The notes: generated by a model from the sequence alone, not told the origin. A stretch of 64,000 bases of DNA from Streptomyces sp. Edi2 (GCF_040253635.1 NZ_JBEJGX010000003.1:8209501-8273500); one strand, 5' to 3'. Counted from the first letter of the stretch, positions 8,711 to 18,949 are shown. A program made the numbers and translations.

Positions 8711-9991
8711 ATGCGGTACGAGCCGTCCGCGCAGCCTGACATGTGCGGGACGCCGTCCATCGCGAGGCCGACCTCGCGTCGCCGGCTGCTGGGAGTGCTG
8801 GGAGTGTCCGGCGCGGCCCTCCTCACTGCGGCGTGCAATCCCACAGGAGGCAAGCCGTCGGGTGGGGAGGGGAGTGTGCAGCCGAATGCGAAGAGCGGCG
8901 GTGCACCCACGGGCGAGGCGCCGAATGGCGCGCTCGGGGTGAACTTCAACGAGGACCCCTCGGACATGAACTTCGCCCAGGTGAAGGACCTTTCGGCGGA
9001 ATGGGTGCGCGGCTTCGTCCCCATGACGGACTTCCTCGATACGCACGCCCCGGGCCGGCAGCGGTCCATCGCCAGGCTGCTCGATGCGAGCGGGAACGAC
9101 TTCAAGACCATCCTCTCGCTGAAGTTCCCCTTCCTGACTCTCGGGCAGTCGCTGCCCAAGGCGGGCAGCAAGGAGATGGCAGCGCAGCTGAAGCGCGTGG
9201 ACCGGGTGCTGGACGCCGTCATGGGGAAGATGGACATCCTCACCATCGGCAACGAGCCCTGGCTCGAGACCAAGAAGGACGAGCGCGACGCGCGGCTCAA
9301 TGCGTTCTACGAGCACCTCGCCGCACACGTCATCGCCTACCGCAGGAAGAAGTTCCCGCACGGCTGCAGGACCCGCCTGTACATGGGGGCTCTCAACCGC
9401 CTCGAGACGAAGGAAGGGCGCACGAAGGCCACCGAGCGGTGGGTCACCTTCGTCAACAGGACGCCGGAGATCGAGGGCCTGGACATCCACCCGCATGTCG
9501 ACTCCCTGCAGGCGGCCGGCAAGTACGTCCAGTACGTCGTGTCCCGTCTGGGCAAGGGCAAGAAGTTCCTCGCCACGGAGTTCTCCCTGGTGCAGCTCTG
9601 GGAGAACCACATGGATGACAAGATTCCCGCGGCCTACGCCGAGAAGTACGAGGTGCCCCCGGACACCCGCGTGTGGCAGGTGATCGGCAACGCCATCGAG
9701 AAGCCCTTCCCGCAGAAGAGGTGGGACGACTTCCTCGCGATGAGCCCGTGGTTCGCGTCCCACAAGGACTATCTGACGCGGCAGGTGCAGATGTTCCGCA
9801 AGACCGGGAAGCTCGCGGTGGCCACCTACGGGGCGGTGCAGATCGAATCCATGGAGTCGGGCTGGGGCGCCGACAAGAAACCGTGGATCCTCAACCCCCT
9901 GTACGCGAACCGCACCGTCAGGGAGGAGAATGGACGGGTCGGGCGGACCACCGTCTGGTTCGACTCGTTCCGTGCCCTGCAGGGTTCCTGA
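8711..9991 (+). CDS. Tat-type lipoprotein, clan-A glycosidase-like
   Basis: 426 residues. Twin-arginine signal SRRRLLGVLG at 22-31 and lipobox LTAAC with the lipidated Cys at 42 indicate a folded, lipid-anchored extracellular protein. A Ser/Gly/Pro linker to about residue 73 precedes a (beta/alpha)8-like domain. TIGNEPW places a Glu at 182 where clan-A glycosidases have the acid/base, and LATEFS places a Glu at 290 where the nucleophile would sit. Family and substrate unknown. The ATG at 8711 is preceded by CGGAGAAC; upstream in-frame starts lack a ribosome site. Single gene. Confidence 0.75.
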   Translation: MRYEPSAQPDMCGTPSIARPTSRRRLLGVLGVSGAALLTAACNPTGGKPSGGEGSVQPNAKSGGAPTGEAPNGALGVNFNEDPSDMNFAQVKDLSAEWVRGFVPMTDFLDTHAPGRQRSIARLLDASGNDFKTILSLKFPFLTLGQSLPKAGSKEMAAQLKRVDRVLDAVMGKMDILTIGNEPWLETKKDERDARLNAFYEHLAAHVIAYRRKKFPHGCRTRLYMGALNRLETKEGRTKATERWVTFVNRTPEIEGLDIHPHVDSLQAAGKYVQYVVSRLGKGKKFLATEFSLVQLWENHMDDKIPAAYAEKYEVPPDTRVWQVIGNAIEKPFPQKRWDDFLAMSPWFASHKDYLTRQVQMFRKTGKLAVATYGAVQIESMESGWGADKKPWILNPLYANRTVREENGRVGRTTVWFDSFRALQGS

Positions 9992-10085
9992 GCGGCTTAC
10001 GAGGGCGGGTTCGGCCGGGGCGGCCACGCTTCGTGCGTCCACCGAGGTCGGTGCGCGCCGTGTTTCCCTGGGAGATTCCGATCCT

Positions 10086-10589
10086 GTGAGCAGCAGCAAA
10101 CCGGCGTGGTCCGAGCGTGAGCTGCCGGTGTTCTTCCGGCGGTGGCGGAGCGACTGGAAGGACGAGGAGCTTGCCCCGGAGAACTACCTTGACTTCGAGG
10201 GCGGCCTGCGTTTCGTCCTGGCTGCGGCGTGGTTGTTCTGCCCCGAGACGGTCGAGTACCGCGGTGGCGTGTTCCTCGAGGAGCGCTTCAGTCAGGACAC
10301 TGTCGACGAGTGGTTCACGAACCTGGGCGACGATCGGAGACGCATCGAAGCGGTGACCAATCACGTCGAGTTGTGGGACACCTTCATCAACACCGCCCTG
10401 ACGGATGACGATCAGCTCGGGGAGGAACTGCCCCAGCTCGCACTGGCTCTGGGCGAGTGTTGGCAAGGTGTCCTGTCCGCGCGCTACTCCGACCGGGAGA
10501 TCACCGTCGAGGTGAGCGACGAGAAAGACGGCTCCTACGGGCCGACGGTGACCTTCTGGACATCTCCGGCTGACTCGGCCGCCGGCTAG
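10086..10589 (+). CDS. Hypothetical protein, acidic, unknown family
   Basis: 167 residues from a GTG at 10086, a good distance behind GGGAG. Soluble, Trp- and Asp/Glu-rich (SWFFRRW-like start, AAWLFCPETVEYRGGVFLEERF, ALGECWQGVLSARY). No membrane segment, signal or catalytic motif is visible. The acidic, single-domain look resembles immunity-type or SUKH-like proteins, but no toxin lies next to it, so this is not claimed. Ends in the shared palindromic terminator at 10616. Confidence 0.65.
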   Translation: MSSSKPAWSERELPVFFRRWRSDWKDEELAPENYLDFEGGLRFVLAAAWLFCPETVEYRGGVFLEERFSQDTVDEWFTNLGDDRRRIEAVTNHVELWDTFINTALTDDDQLGEELPQLALALGECWQGVLSARYSDREITVEVSDEKDGSYGPTVTFWTSPADSAAG

Positions 10590-10615
10590 CGCGACAGGTC
10601 CCCCCGCTTCTCCGG

Positions 10616-10655
10616 CCCCGTCGCGGGCCCTGGTCGACCAGGGCCCGCGACGGGG
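10616..10655. terminator. 40-bp perfect palindrome, bidirectional terminator
   Basis: A perfect 20+20 base inverted repeat with no unpaired centre (arms CCCCG-TCGCGGGCCCTGGTC and its complement). It lies between the convergent hypothetical gene (ends 10589) and the collagenase gene (ends 10730). Position and symmetry fit a terminator for both strands. Confidence 0.85.
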
Positions 10656-10729
10656 ACCGCTTCCGCGCCGCCCGGTGTCGCGACCGTGAGGTGAGGCTGC
10701 CGCCGCCGGGGTGGGTGGGGCCTTGTAGG

Positions 10730-12784
10730 TCAGGTGGAGGGTCGGGCCGGAGGCCGCTGTACCGGAGGCCGCTGTGCCGGAAACTGGTGTGCCGGAGGTG
10801 TGGTGGTCGGGCCTGGGGTGGCGGCGCAGGCGCCGGTCGCGCAGGCGGTGAGCCAGGAGTCGAAGTCGGCGTCGTAGCGGGTGCCGATGTCGGTGTGGTA
10901 GACGGCGTAGCCGCCGGTGTAGTCGCCGGTCCGGAAGTGCTCCAGCATGGTGGTGACGTCCGAGGGGTGCTTCTCGACCATGTAGCGGGCGGCGAGGTAA
11001 CCCCAGGGGTAGGTGCGGGTCACGTTGCTGTTGGCGTAGGTGGTCTCGAAGAGCGTGCTGAGTGCGTAGGTGTGCTTGCCGGCTTCGGTGACCGCCTCGT
11101 CGTCGGTGATACCGCGGTAGCTGTACGAGACATACTCGGCAAGACCCTCGATCCACCACACGTCGGGGACCGCGGTCTGCTGGCCGAAGTCGCCCTTCAT
11201 GTCGTCACGGGCGTCGAGATAGTGCGTGTACTCGTGGTTGAGGTTCCAGATCCGGGCCGGAAAGCCGTCGTCGGAGCTCTTCTGGTACATGACGGAGGTG
11301 GGCTGGTTGTCGGGCTGGGTCGGGTCTCCGACCATGGTGATGCCGCCGTTGTTGGTGTCGACACCGAAGATGGCTCCGGCGTAGGTCTGGTAGTCGTTGC
11401 GGCTGCCGAACACCACGAGTCGGACGGTCGATTCGTACTGGTGGGGTATCGGGCCGTTGTCCTTCACCAGGCCATGGAAGTACGGGTCCTGGCCCAAAAT
11501 GCTGGCGCAGGTGGCATCAAGCTCCCCGGGCGTCAGAGACTGCGCCTTGATCGTGTGCGTGGCATCGCAGGTGTGGGTGATCGGCAGCGCGGCCTTGGTC
11601 AGCTGGTCCGACAGGTCGCAGACGCCGAAGTACGAGCAGTTGGCTTTGTCGTAGGCGTCGGCCTGGGAAGCGACGGTGACCCACAGGGGCGCGGTCGGAC
11701 CGCTGATCTTCGAGGCGTCCAGCAGCCCCTTCATCAGCGGCCGGACCTTGTCCTGGAGAGCCGGGTGTTCGACGTACCGTGCCACGTTCATGCCGGCGTT
11801 GGAGTCCAGGTAGGAATTGTCGGTGCCGAGCAGGTCCAGGTGGTCGAGCGCGAACGTGTTGAGGGTGTCGATGATGCTCGGATCGGCGGTGACCGCCTTG
11901 ACGTAGTCGGGGTTCCAGTTTCCGCGCCAGAGTGGGGTGTAGACGTCGTTGACGGCGGCCAGCATGCTGGGGATGGCGTCGTAGGAGCTGTTGTAGCCGC
12001 TCAGGACCTGCCGGTAGGTGCTCAGGTAGCGGGCCTGTTCGTCGGCGCTGTCCGTGAGGATGATGACCTCGCCCAGGACATCGCCGTTGTCCGACGTGAC
12101 GTCCTTGGAGTGCGAGGTGGCGAGGAAGGCGTCCAGGCCGCCTTCGGTGGCCGCGGCCAGGGTCGGGCCGTAGCTGCCGACATCGTCCGGATGGTTGGAC
12201 TGCACGTAGTAGCCGGCGCGGAGGAACAGCACGAGCTGCCACACATGGTCCGAGTTGTCACCGGGGTACGTCGTCGCCCCGCTCCGGAAGGCGTTGGCGA
12301 CGGTGACCATCTGGTCCTCGCGAAAGACGTCGTACGCGTCTTTGCCGGTGACGCTGAACAGGGTGTTCACGCAGTCCGTGGTCGAGGCTTCGACGAACGT
12401 GACCAGTTCGGATCCGGTCCGGCTGCCGAAGTCGGACGGGCTGCAGGAGGCCGCCGCGCCGTGCTTCGCGTCGTGTTCCGCTCCGTGCTCCGCGCCATGG
12501 TGCCGTGCCGCCGCAGTCGAAGAAATGGGGGGATTCTTCGCGCTGAGCGGGGGGAGTTGGGCGATGTCGAGCGGCCGGCCCCGCAGTGCGGGCCTTTCGT
12601 TGGTGCCGGCTGCCGGGCCGGTCGGCGGTACGGGGTGGGGGGTGGTCCGGGGCCCGGTGACGGCCTGGGCGGCGGCCGGCGGGCGGGGCGCCGCCAGTGC
12701 CGGCGCGGAGAGCAGACCGGCCGTGGCAACGCAGGTGGCCAGTCCGCCGACCACATATCTGGGCAGGGGGAAGCGGTAGCGCAT
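10730..12784 (-). CDS. Secreted M9-family collagenase-type protease
   Basis: 684-residue exported zinc metalloprotease. The signal peptide is about residues 1-32 ([21 protein letters not shown]). A Pro/Ala/His-rich linker follows to about 120, then the activator and peptidase domains of microbial collagenases. The zinc motif is HEYTH at 517-521, followed by the third-ligand Glu at 546 in [12 protein letters not shown], the usual spacing for M9. It lacks the C-terminal collagen-binding and PKD domains of clostridial enzymes, as short Streptomyces members do. Acts on collagen or gelatin-like substrates outside the cell. ATG start; no operon partners. Confidence 0.92.
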   Translation of the reverse strand: MRYRFPLPRYVVGGLATCVATAGLLSAPALAAPRPPAAAQAVTGPRTTPHPVPPTGPAAGTNERPALRGRPLDIAQLPPLSAKNPPISSTAAARHHGAEHGAEHDAKHGAAASCSPSDFGSRTGSELVTFVEASTTDCVNTLFSVTGKDAYDVFREDQMVTVANAFRSGATTYPGDNSDHVWQLVLFLRAGYYVQSNHPDDVGSYGPTLAAATEGGLDAFLATSHSKDVTSDNGDVLGEVIILTDSADEQARYLSTYRQVLSGYNSSYDAIPSMLAAVNDVYTPLWRGNWNPDYVKAVTADPSIIDTLNTFALDHLDLLGTDNSYLDSNAGMNVARYVEHPALQDKVRPLMKGLLDASKISGPTAPLWVTVASQADAYDKANCSYFGVCDLSDQLTKAALPITHTCDATHTIKAQSLTPGELDATCASILGQDPYFHGLVKDNGPIPHQYESTVRLVVFGSRNDYQTYAGAIFGVDTNNGGITMVGDPTQPDNQPTSVMYQKSSDDGFPARIWNLNHEYTHYLDARDDMKGDFGQQTAVPDVWWIEGLAEYVSYSYRGITDDEAVTEAGKHTYALSTLFETTYANSNVTRTYPWGYLAARYMVEKHPSDVTTMLEHFRTGDYTGGYAVYHTDIGTRYDADFDSWLTACATGACAATPGPTTTPPAHQFPAQRPPVQRPPARPST

Positions 12785-13262
12785 CCATGCTCCTTCGTGG
12801 ACAGATGCGCCTCGGGATCGAGCTGAGGCGTGAGTGGCACCGTCTCAGCGGATGCGGACCGCCGACAATAAGGTGTGACATAGCACCTGAAGGGAATGTG
12901 CCATAACATCCGGCCGGTGGCGGGGGTACGGGGGCGGTGCCGGTCTCGACGCCACTCGCGCAGGGGTTCGACCCATACGAAGATGGAGCACGTGCCGCAG
13001 TGGATGTACTCGCTGTCCTGGCAGGCGTCGTGACCATCGCGGACCCGGCCTCCGAGGCGTCAGCGCATGCCTCAACTCGGCAGTCGGAGCCTTCAGCGGC
13101 CACGATGACGATCTCTTCGGAGGCGGCTTCGGGAGTGCAAAGCCGACACGCACGTCGAGCTGCCGCTCTGGGAACAGGGCTTGCCGGTGCCTCTCCCCGG
13201 TTTGGTGAAGACCAGTACGTCCTCGTGCTGGACGACCGAGAGGGGGATGCCTGGCCTCCGGC
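12785..13262. other. Spacer between protease and peptide cluster
   Basis: 478 bases with no supported gene. A plus-strand open frame at 12937-13341 contains a protein-like patch (FGEDQYVLVLDDREGDAW near 13200-13255) but runs antisense into the condensation-domain gene and has no ribosome site, so at most it is a remnant. An AT-richer patch at 12865-12910 may hold the collagenase promoter. Confidence 0.4.
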
Positions 13263-14552
13263 TCAGCGGGCCGTCGACGGCCGGACGAGTGCACCCGGCA
13301 GTTCGCGCAGCCGGGCCAGGAACACGCGGACGAAGCGCTGAGCGGTCGCCGGGGTGAGCACGTCGTCACGGTACTGCAGGACGCCGTGGACGCCACCCCG
13401 GTCGTATTCAACGATCAGGGCCACGTCGAACTTGGCCTGGGCATGCGGGATGCGGATCCTCCGGCATTCCAGGCCGGTCAGGCGCAGCGGTGTCGGGGTG
13501 TCCATGCTCAAATAGATCTGCGGGAAGGTCCGCGGCCTCGGCCGCACGTCCCGCAGCAAGTGGCCGGCCACCGCGGTGAAGGGGATGTCCTGGCGGGCCA
13601 CCGCCGCGGCCAACTCCCGTGCGCCGGAGCGGACATGCTCACGGACCGACAGCGCCAGGCCGCTGTTCGCGGGCACCAGCACCGTGTTGACGAAGCAGCC
13701 GACGACCGCCTCGAAGTCCGGCAACCAGCGGCCGGCGGTGACGCAGCCGAGCAGGAAGTCCTCCAGCCCCAGCACCTCCCCGGCCGCGCGCCGGCAGGCG
13801 GCCGCCAGCAGCATCGGCACCGTCAACCGGGCGGCGACCGCCGCCTCGGCCAGGCCTTCGACGGCGCCGTCCCATTCGCCGATGACCTCGCGGCGCGACG
13901 CCCCCGCCCCGGCCCCGGTCCGGGGCAGCGGCTGGAGGGCGAGCCCCGTAAGGCGATCCGCCGCCGCCCGGGCCCGTTCCCGGGCCGCCGCCGACTCGGC
14001 GGCTGCGAGGTACGCCAGGTTGGCGTCGCACACGGTGGGTCCGCCGGCCTCCGGCAGGCGGGCCGGATCGTCCCAGCAGTCCCGCAAGGTCTCCAGTAGC
14101 ACACGCAGTGCCATCCCGTCAGCCACCAGGTGATGCCAGACCATGAGCATCACGTGGCGCTCGGGCGTCACCGACAGCAGTAGACAGCGCGTCAGCGGGC
14201 CGCCGTCCAGCGCCGGACCGGTCAGCGACTCGTGGTCCAGCACATCGGCTAATTCACCCTCGGCGACGTGACGGTGCTCCACCTCGACGATGTGCTGGTC
14301 GAGGTGCAACTCGGGGACGCCGCGGAGCCCCGGGAGCACCGCGGCGCCGAAGGCCGGATGCGCGGCGACGGCCGCGCGCAGAGCGGTGGCGAAGCGCTTC
14401 GGGTCCAAGGGGCCGAGCAGTTCGTAGCAGGCGTGCTCCCGGTAGAGGGTGGGATCGCCGGTCATCCGGTCCCGCAGCCAGATGGCGAACTGCGCCGGGC
14501 TCAGCGGTGCGTGGCGGGCGCCCGCCACGGCCGGGGTCGATCGCACGGCCAT
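13263..14552 (-). CDS. Stand-alone NRPS condensation-domain protein
   Basis: 429 residues forming one complete condensation domain. The first motif is PLSPAQFAIWLRD near residue 17. The catalytic HHxxxDG reads HHLVADG at 140-146. DFLLGCVTAGRW and VGCFVNTVLV are the later core motifs. No carrier or adenylation domain is attached. Its ATG lies 1 base after the synthetase stop, so translation is coupled. As the last enzyme of a cluster without a thioesterase, it may release the product by condensing it with an amine or alcohol, or perform a second peptide bond; both are inferences. Confidence 0.9.
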   Translation of the reverse strand: MAVRSTPAVAGARHAPLSPAQFAIWLRDRMTGDPTLYREHACYELLGPLDPKRFATALRAAVAAHPAFGAAVLPGLRGVPELHLDQHIVEVEHRHVAEGELADVLDHESLTGPALDGGPLTRCLLLSVTPERHVMLMVWHHLVADGMALRVLLETLRDCWDDPARLPEAGGPTVCDANLAYLAAAESAAARERARAAADRLTGLALQPLPRTGAGAGASRREVIGEWDGAVEGLAEAAVAARLTVPMLLAAACRRAAGEVLGLEDFLLGCVTAGRWLPDFEAVVGCFVNTVLVPANSGLALSVREHVRSGARELAAAVARQDIPFTAVAGHLLRDVRPRPRTFPQIYLSMDTPTPLRLTGLECRRIRIPHAQAKFDVALIVEYDRGGVHGVLQYRDDVLTPATAQRFVRVFLARLRELPGALVRPSTAR

Positions 14553-14553
14553 C

Positions 14554-17500
14554 TCAGAACACCGACCCGCGCGGGTCGCCGGCCAGCGCGGCCAGTGCCT
14601 CCTGGTAGGCGAGCGCTGTGCGGTGGAGGTCTTCCGCTTCCCACAGCGCGCAGTCGCCCGTGAGCTCGATGCGCATGCCGTCCCCGACGGCGTCCAGCGC
14701 AACGTCGACCACCAGCGGGTAGCTCGACTTGTCCCACATACGGGTCGCGCCGACACGCGGGCCTTCCCGGTGCGAGTCCAGTCCCGCCCATAGGCGGAAG
14801 TGCGCGAAGTTGAGGACCACGTCGAACAGCGGCCGACCGGCCAACTCCCGGATCGCGGGGTACGGGAAACGGCGGAACGGCAGCACGGCCCGCTCCTCGT
14901 CGAAGGCCCGGCGTGCCAGGACGTCCCACGTCACGTCGGTCAGGTCTGCGGACACCGGCACGATGTTGAGGAACAGCCCGACCAGCCGGTCGGCCCCGAC
15001 GACTTCGGGTCGGCCGTTGAGCTGGAGCCCGGAGACCGGCCGGTCGGAAACGGTCTGTGCGCCGACCACCGACAGGTGCGCTGCCAGAACCAGACTCTTC
15101 AGCGGGAGGCGCAGGTCGGCGGAGGCCTTCTCCAGCGCGGTGCGCAACGAACCGGGCAGCGGCCGGGAGACCCGGCGGCGATCCGCGCCCCGGCTCGCCG
15201 CGCCCGGCCTCAAGGGCGTCGGCTGGAGGCTGGAGCAGCGCTCGCTCCAGAAGGCGCGCGCCTCCCGCGACTCCAGCATCCGCTGCTCCAACCGGACGAA
15301 TTCCGCGTAGGACACAGCCGGTTGGCGGGGCACCGGAGTGCGGCCGTCCCGGGCCTCGGCGTACGCGGCGACGAGGTCGGACAGGAAGACCGTGTCGCTC
15401 CAGCCGTCCATCACGGCGTGGTGGAAGCCGTACACCAGCCAGAACGAGGCGTCGTCCCGAGCCGCAGCGTACACGCGCATCAGCGGGGCCTCGGCCACGT
15501 CGAAACGGCGGCCGGCGGAGGCCGCGATCCGGGCGAGTTCCTTCTCCTCCTGCTCGGCGTCGAGCCCGCGCAGGTCGTCGAGGACGAGCGGGAGGCGCGG
15601 CTCGGGCTCGACGACCTGGCGGGGGCCGGTCGCGGCGCCGAGGTCGAAGCGGGTGCGCAGCACCTCGTGCGTGGTAGCCACCACGTGGAGCGCGGTACGC
15701 AACGCGGCGGCGTCGAGCGGCGCCTCGATCCGGTGAGCCATCACATCGTGGTAAAGGGCTCCGCCCGTGGCTGACGCCTCGAAGATCAGACCGAGCTGGA
15801 GCCGGGTCGCCGGACACGAGGTCTCCCGCGCCGGGACGGGCGATCCGTCCGGCGTCCCGGGAACACCGGCAGCCGCCGCGGCGACACGGTTCGCCGCCGG
15901 AACGTCGGGCACGGCGGTGCCGGCCGCGGCGACCTCGGCGGCTTCCTCGTCAGGGGGGCAGATGTGCCGCAGGACCGGGTTTTCGAACATGTCGACCAGT
16001 GAGACCCGTACGCCGCGCTCCTCGGCGTCGGCGATCGCACGGATGGCGAGCATGGAGTCACCGCCGAGCGCGAAGAAGTCGTCGTCCGGACCGACCTTCG
16101 GAACGCCCAGAACATCGGCCCAGATCTCGGCGAGGACCGTCTGGTTGCGGCCGCGCAGCACCGCGTCCCCGGCTCCCGGGGCGGGGACCGGGACGGGGGC
16201 CGGGGCGGGGACCGGGCGTTCGCGGAGCCGGCCGCGGTCCAGCTTGCCCGACGGAGTGCGCGGCAGAGCGTCCACCAGCACGACCCGGGACGGCACGAGG
16301 TGTCCGGGCAGCGTCGCGGCCAGAGCGGAACGCAGACCGGAGGGCTCGGCGTGGTGACCGGGCTCGGCGACGACGTAGGAGATGAGCTGTTTGCCGCCGT
16401 CCGGTGACGCCGCCGCGACCGTCCCGGCGTCCCGCACCCCCGGCAGAGCCAGCAGGGCCGCCTCGACCTCCTTGGGCTCAATGCGGAAGCCGTTGACCTT
16501 CACCTGATCGTCAACTCTGCCCACGAACTCGATGACGCCGTCGGGGCGTCGGCGGCCGAGGTCCCCGGTGCGATACATGCGGGCGCCGGGGACCCCGGCG
16601 AACGGGTCGGGCAGGAAGGAGCGCGCGGTCAGGCCGGGGCGCCCCAGGTAGCCGCGGGTCACCCCCCGGCCGCCGATCCACATCTCGCCCCGCTGCCCTG
16701 CCGGTACCGGCGCGAGCTCGGCGTCGAGCAGATGGACGGCAACGGAGCCGAGCGGGCGGCCCACCGGGATGGCGCCGTCCGCGCCGTCCGCGACCCCGAC
16801 CCGGTGGGCGGTGGCGAAGGTCGTGGTCTCGGTCGGACCGTAGCCGTTGACGAGGACCACCGGCCGGGAGAGCAATGCACGGTGTGCCAGGAAGGAGGTG
16901 GCGCGTTCAGCGGACAGCACGTCGCCGCCGACCACCACACGCCGGACGCCGTCGAGGATGCTGATCCGGCCGCGCACCACCTCGTGAAAGTGCGCGGGCG
17001 TCAGGAAGAGCGTGCTGACCGCTTGCTCGCGCAGCAGGTCACCGAGTTCCTCGATCGCCTGGTAGGAGGCCGCGGGCAGCACGAGGCGGGCCCCGTTGGT
17101 GAGCGCGCCCCAGATCTCGAAGGCGGAGGCGTCGAAGGCGACCGGGGCGAGCTGGAGGAACGTCTCGTCCTCGGAGAAATCGGCGTAGTCCTGGTCGCTC
17201 ACCAGGCCGAGGGCGTTGCGGTGGCTGACGACCACGCCCTTGGGCCGACCGGTGGAACCGGAGGTGTACAGGACGTAGGCGGCGCCGTCGGCCGGCACCT
17301 CGGGCCGACGTACCGGTATGTCGCCCGCCCCCTCCGGCCCGCCCGGGGTGACGTGGACCGGGCCGCCGGGCAGTTCGGCGCCCGCCGGGGCGATCACGGC
17401 GGCGGCACCGCAGTCGTCGAGCAGGAAGCGAACCCGCTCGGCCGGGTAGTCCGGCGGGACAGGCACGTAGGTGGCGCCGGCCCGCAGCACGGCCAACATC

Positions 17501-17721
17501 GACACGATGAGGTCAGGGGATCGTTCGAGGTGGATCGCCACCCGCTGCTCGGGGCGGACGCCGAGGCGCAGGAGCCGGGCGGTCAGGGTGTCCGCGCGGC
17601 GCAGGAGTTCGGCATAGCTGATCCGCTCGTCCTGGAAGACCAGGGCGATGTGCTCGGGGGCGTGGCGTGCAAGGTCGGCGACGCGGCCGTGAAGGGTGTC
17701 CTGGGTGGGTTGACCGGGCAT
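14554..17721 (-). CDS. NRPS module A-T-C
   Basis: 1055-residue nonribosomal peptide synthetase. Adenylation domain ~20-505: LYTSGSTGRPKG 151-162, YGPTETT 294-300, YRTGD 383-387, Lys493 in TPSGKLDRG. Carrier domain ~525-595 with the phosphopantetheine Ser556 in LGGDS. Condensation domain ~635-1050 with HHAVMDG 767-773. The specificity pocket reads approximately D-A-F-(F/L)-V-G-G-T-F with Lys493, closest to the known valine code DAFWIGGTFK. The trailing C domain, rather than a leading one, means this module loads first or receives nothing upstream. Linker residues 503-520 are Pro/Ala repeats. Confidence 0.93.
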   Translation of the reverse strand: MPGQPTQDTLHGRVADLARHAPEHIALVFQDERISYAELLRRADTLTARLLRLGVRPEQRVAIHLERSPDLIVSMLAVLRAGATYVPVPPDYPAERVRFLLDDCGAAAVIAPAGAELPGGPVHVTPGGPEGAGDIPVRRPEVPADGAAYVLYTSGSTGRPKGVVVSHRNALGLVSDQDYADFSEDETFLQLAPVAFDASAFEIWGALTNGARLVLPAASYQAIEELGDLLREQAVSTLFLTPAHFHEVVRGRISILDGVRRVVVGGDVLSAERATSFLAHRALLSRPVVLVNGYGPTETTTFATAHRVGVADGADGAIPVGRPLGSVAVHLLDAELAPVPAGQRGEMWIGGRGVTRGYLGRPGLTARSFLPDPFAGVPGARMYRTGDLGRRRPDGVIEFVGRVDDQVKVNGFRIEPKEVEAALLALPGVRDAGTVAAASPDGGKQLISYVVAEPGHHAEPSGLRSALAATLPGHLVPSRVVLVDALPRTPSGKLDRGRLRERPVPAPAPVPVPAPGAGDAVLRGRNQTVLAEIWADVLGVPKVGPDDDFFALGGDSMLAIRAIADAEERGVRVSLVDMFENPVLRHICPPDEEAAEVAAAGTAVPDVPAANRVAAAAAGVPGTPDGSPVPARETSCPATRLQLGLIFEASATGGALYHDVMAHRIEAPLDAAALRTALHVVATTHEVLRTRFDLGAATGPRQVVEPEPRLPLVLDDLRGLDAEQEEKELARIAASAGRRFDVAEAPLMRVYAAARDDASFWLVYGFHHAVMDGWSDTVFLSDLVAAYAEARDGRTPVPRQPAVSYAEFVRLEQRMLESREARAFWSERCSSLQPTPLRPGAASRGADRRRVSRPLPGSLRTALEKASADLRLPLKSLVLAAHLSVVGAQTVSDRPVSGLQLNGRPEVVGADRLVGLFLNIVPVSADLTDVTWDVLARRAFDEERAVLPFRRFPYPAIRELAGRPLFDVVLNFAHFRLWAGLDSHREGPRVGATRMWDKSSYPLVVDVALDAVGDGMRIELTGDCALWEAEDLHRTALAYQEALAALAGDPRGSVF

Positions 17722-17776
17722 GCGGATGCGCTCCCGTACGTGTCGAGGGCTGTGGAGGGTGTGTGTGGTCGCCGGA

Positions 17777-18949
17777 TCAGGCAGGAAGCATCAGTATGGG
17801 AAGGCCGGCGGAGCCGCCGACGAAGGCGGAGTAGACCGGCGTGGCCGGTCCGGCCGGCCGCAGCTCCGCCACCTGGTCGCGCAGCTCGCCGAGCAGGATC
17901 TCCAGTTCCTCGCGGGCCATCCGCGCGCCGAGGCAGAAGTGCGGGCCGTGGGCGAATGTCAGGTGCCGGTTGGGCTGCCGCCCGACGTCGAAGCGGTCCG
18001 GCTCGGTGAACTCCCGTTCGTCGTGGTTGGCGGAGGGGATCCACACGGTCGCCACCTCCCCCGCCGCCAGCGACCGTCTGTGCAGGTCGATGTCCTCGGC
18101 CAGGGAGCGGCCGAGGTGGAGAACGGGGCTGGTCCAGCGCAGCACTTCCTCCACCGCGTCGCTGAGCCCGACCTCACCGTCGCGCAGCCGGCGCCACTGT
18201 TCCGGGTTTTCGGCCAGCGCCCGGATGCCGCCGATCATCGCGAGCCGGGTGGTCTCGTCACCGCCGAGGATGAGGCTGTAGCAGTTGAGGACGACCTCGT
18301 CCTCGCTCAGCCGCTCCTCGTCGATGCCACTGTCGGCCAGCAGGGACAGCGCGTCGCGGCCGGGGCTCGCAGCGCGGGTGCGGGCGAGTCTGGCGAAGTA
18401 CAGCAGCAGTTGGGCCTGAGCCAGCACGAACGGCCGGTCGGCTTCCGGCACGTCGAGCATCGTGCAGATCGCACCGAGCGGGATGTGCGCCGCGATGTCA
18501 CGGGCGGCGTCGACGGGCTCACCGGCCGCACCACGCAGGACGGCCGCCGCCAGCAGCCGCCGGGTGGTGGTGCGGACGTGGTCGCCGATCTCGTTCCGTG
18601 CCTCGGCGGTGAACGCCCGGCGCATCCGGGTGCGCAGGACGGTGTGCCGTGGCGCGTCGCTGACCACCAGCATTCGGTTGCCCGCCGAGTCCCCGTCGCC
18701 GAGCAGCGTGGTGAGCATGTTGCCGCGCGCCGAGGAGAACCGGGCGGTGTCCCGGCTCACGCGCAGGGCGTCCGCGTGCCGGCTCAGCACCCAGAATCCC
18801 CGGTCACGTCCCGGGGGCGGCTCGTGCCAGGCGACGGGTTCGTCCCTCCGCAACCGGGCAAAGAGGGGACGCACGTCGCGTTCCGCGTGGGTCCGCGGAT
18901 CGGTGAGGTCGACTCCGGCGAGTACGGAGGAGGTCGGGATGATGCTCAC
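17777..18949 (-). CDS. Cytochrome P450 of the NRPS cluster
   Basis: 390-residue soluble bacterial P450. I-helix GGDETT 229-234 (oxygen-binding), ExxR at 268-271 (EVLR), and heme-thiolate Cys339 in FAHGPHFCLG. The GTG start overlaps the stop of the truncated C-domain frame by 4 bases (GTGA). Lying directly beside an A-T protein, it recalls the NovH/NovI arrangement, where a P450 beta-hydroxylates an amino acid held on the carrier protein. That role is an inference. The frame is open upstream to 19045 with condensation-domain-like sequence, so a fused form is conceivable. Confidence 0.9.
   Translation of the reverse strand: MSIIPTSSVLAGVDLTDPRTHAERDVRPLFARLRRDEPVAWHEPPPGRDRGFWVLSRHADALRVSRDTARFSSARGNMLTTLLGDGDSAGNRMLVVSDAPRHTVLRTRMRRAFTAEARNEIGDHVRTTTRRLLAAAVLRGAAGEPVDAARDIAAHIPLGAICTMLDVPEADRPFVLAQAQLLLYFARLARTRAASPGRDALSLLADSGIDEERLSEDEVVLNCYSLILGGDETTRLAMIGGIRALAENPEQWRRLRDGEVGLSDAVEEVLRWTSPVLHLGRSLAEDIDLHRRSLAAGEVATVWIPSANHDEREFTEPDRFDVGRQPNRHLTFAHGPHFCLGARMAREELEILLGELRDQVAELRPAGPATPVYSAFVGGSAGLPILMLPA

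Noticed and set aside
10691..12826. 711-residue plus-strand open frame
   Set aside because: Antisense to the collagenase gene; Gly/Val/Arg-rich with no motif. GC-rich codons commonly open the opposite strand.
12937..13341. 134-residue plus-strand frame upstream of the NRPS end
   Set aside because: Only a short patch looks protein-like, it has no start site, and the end overlaps a real gene.
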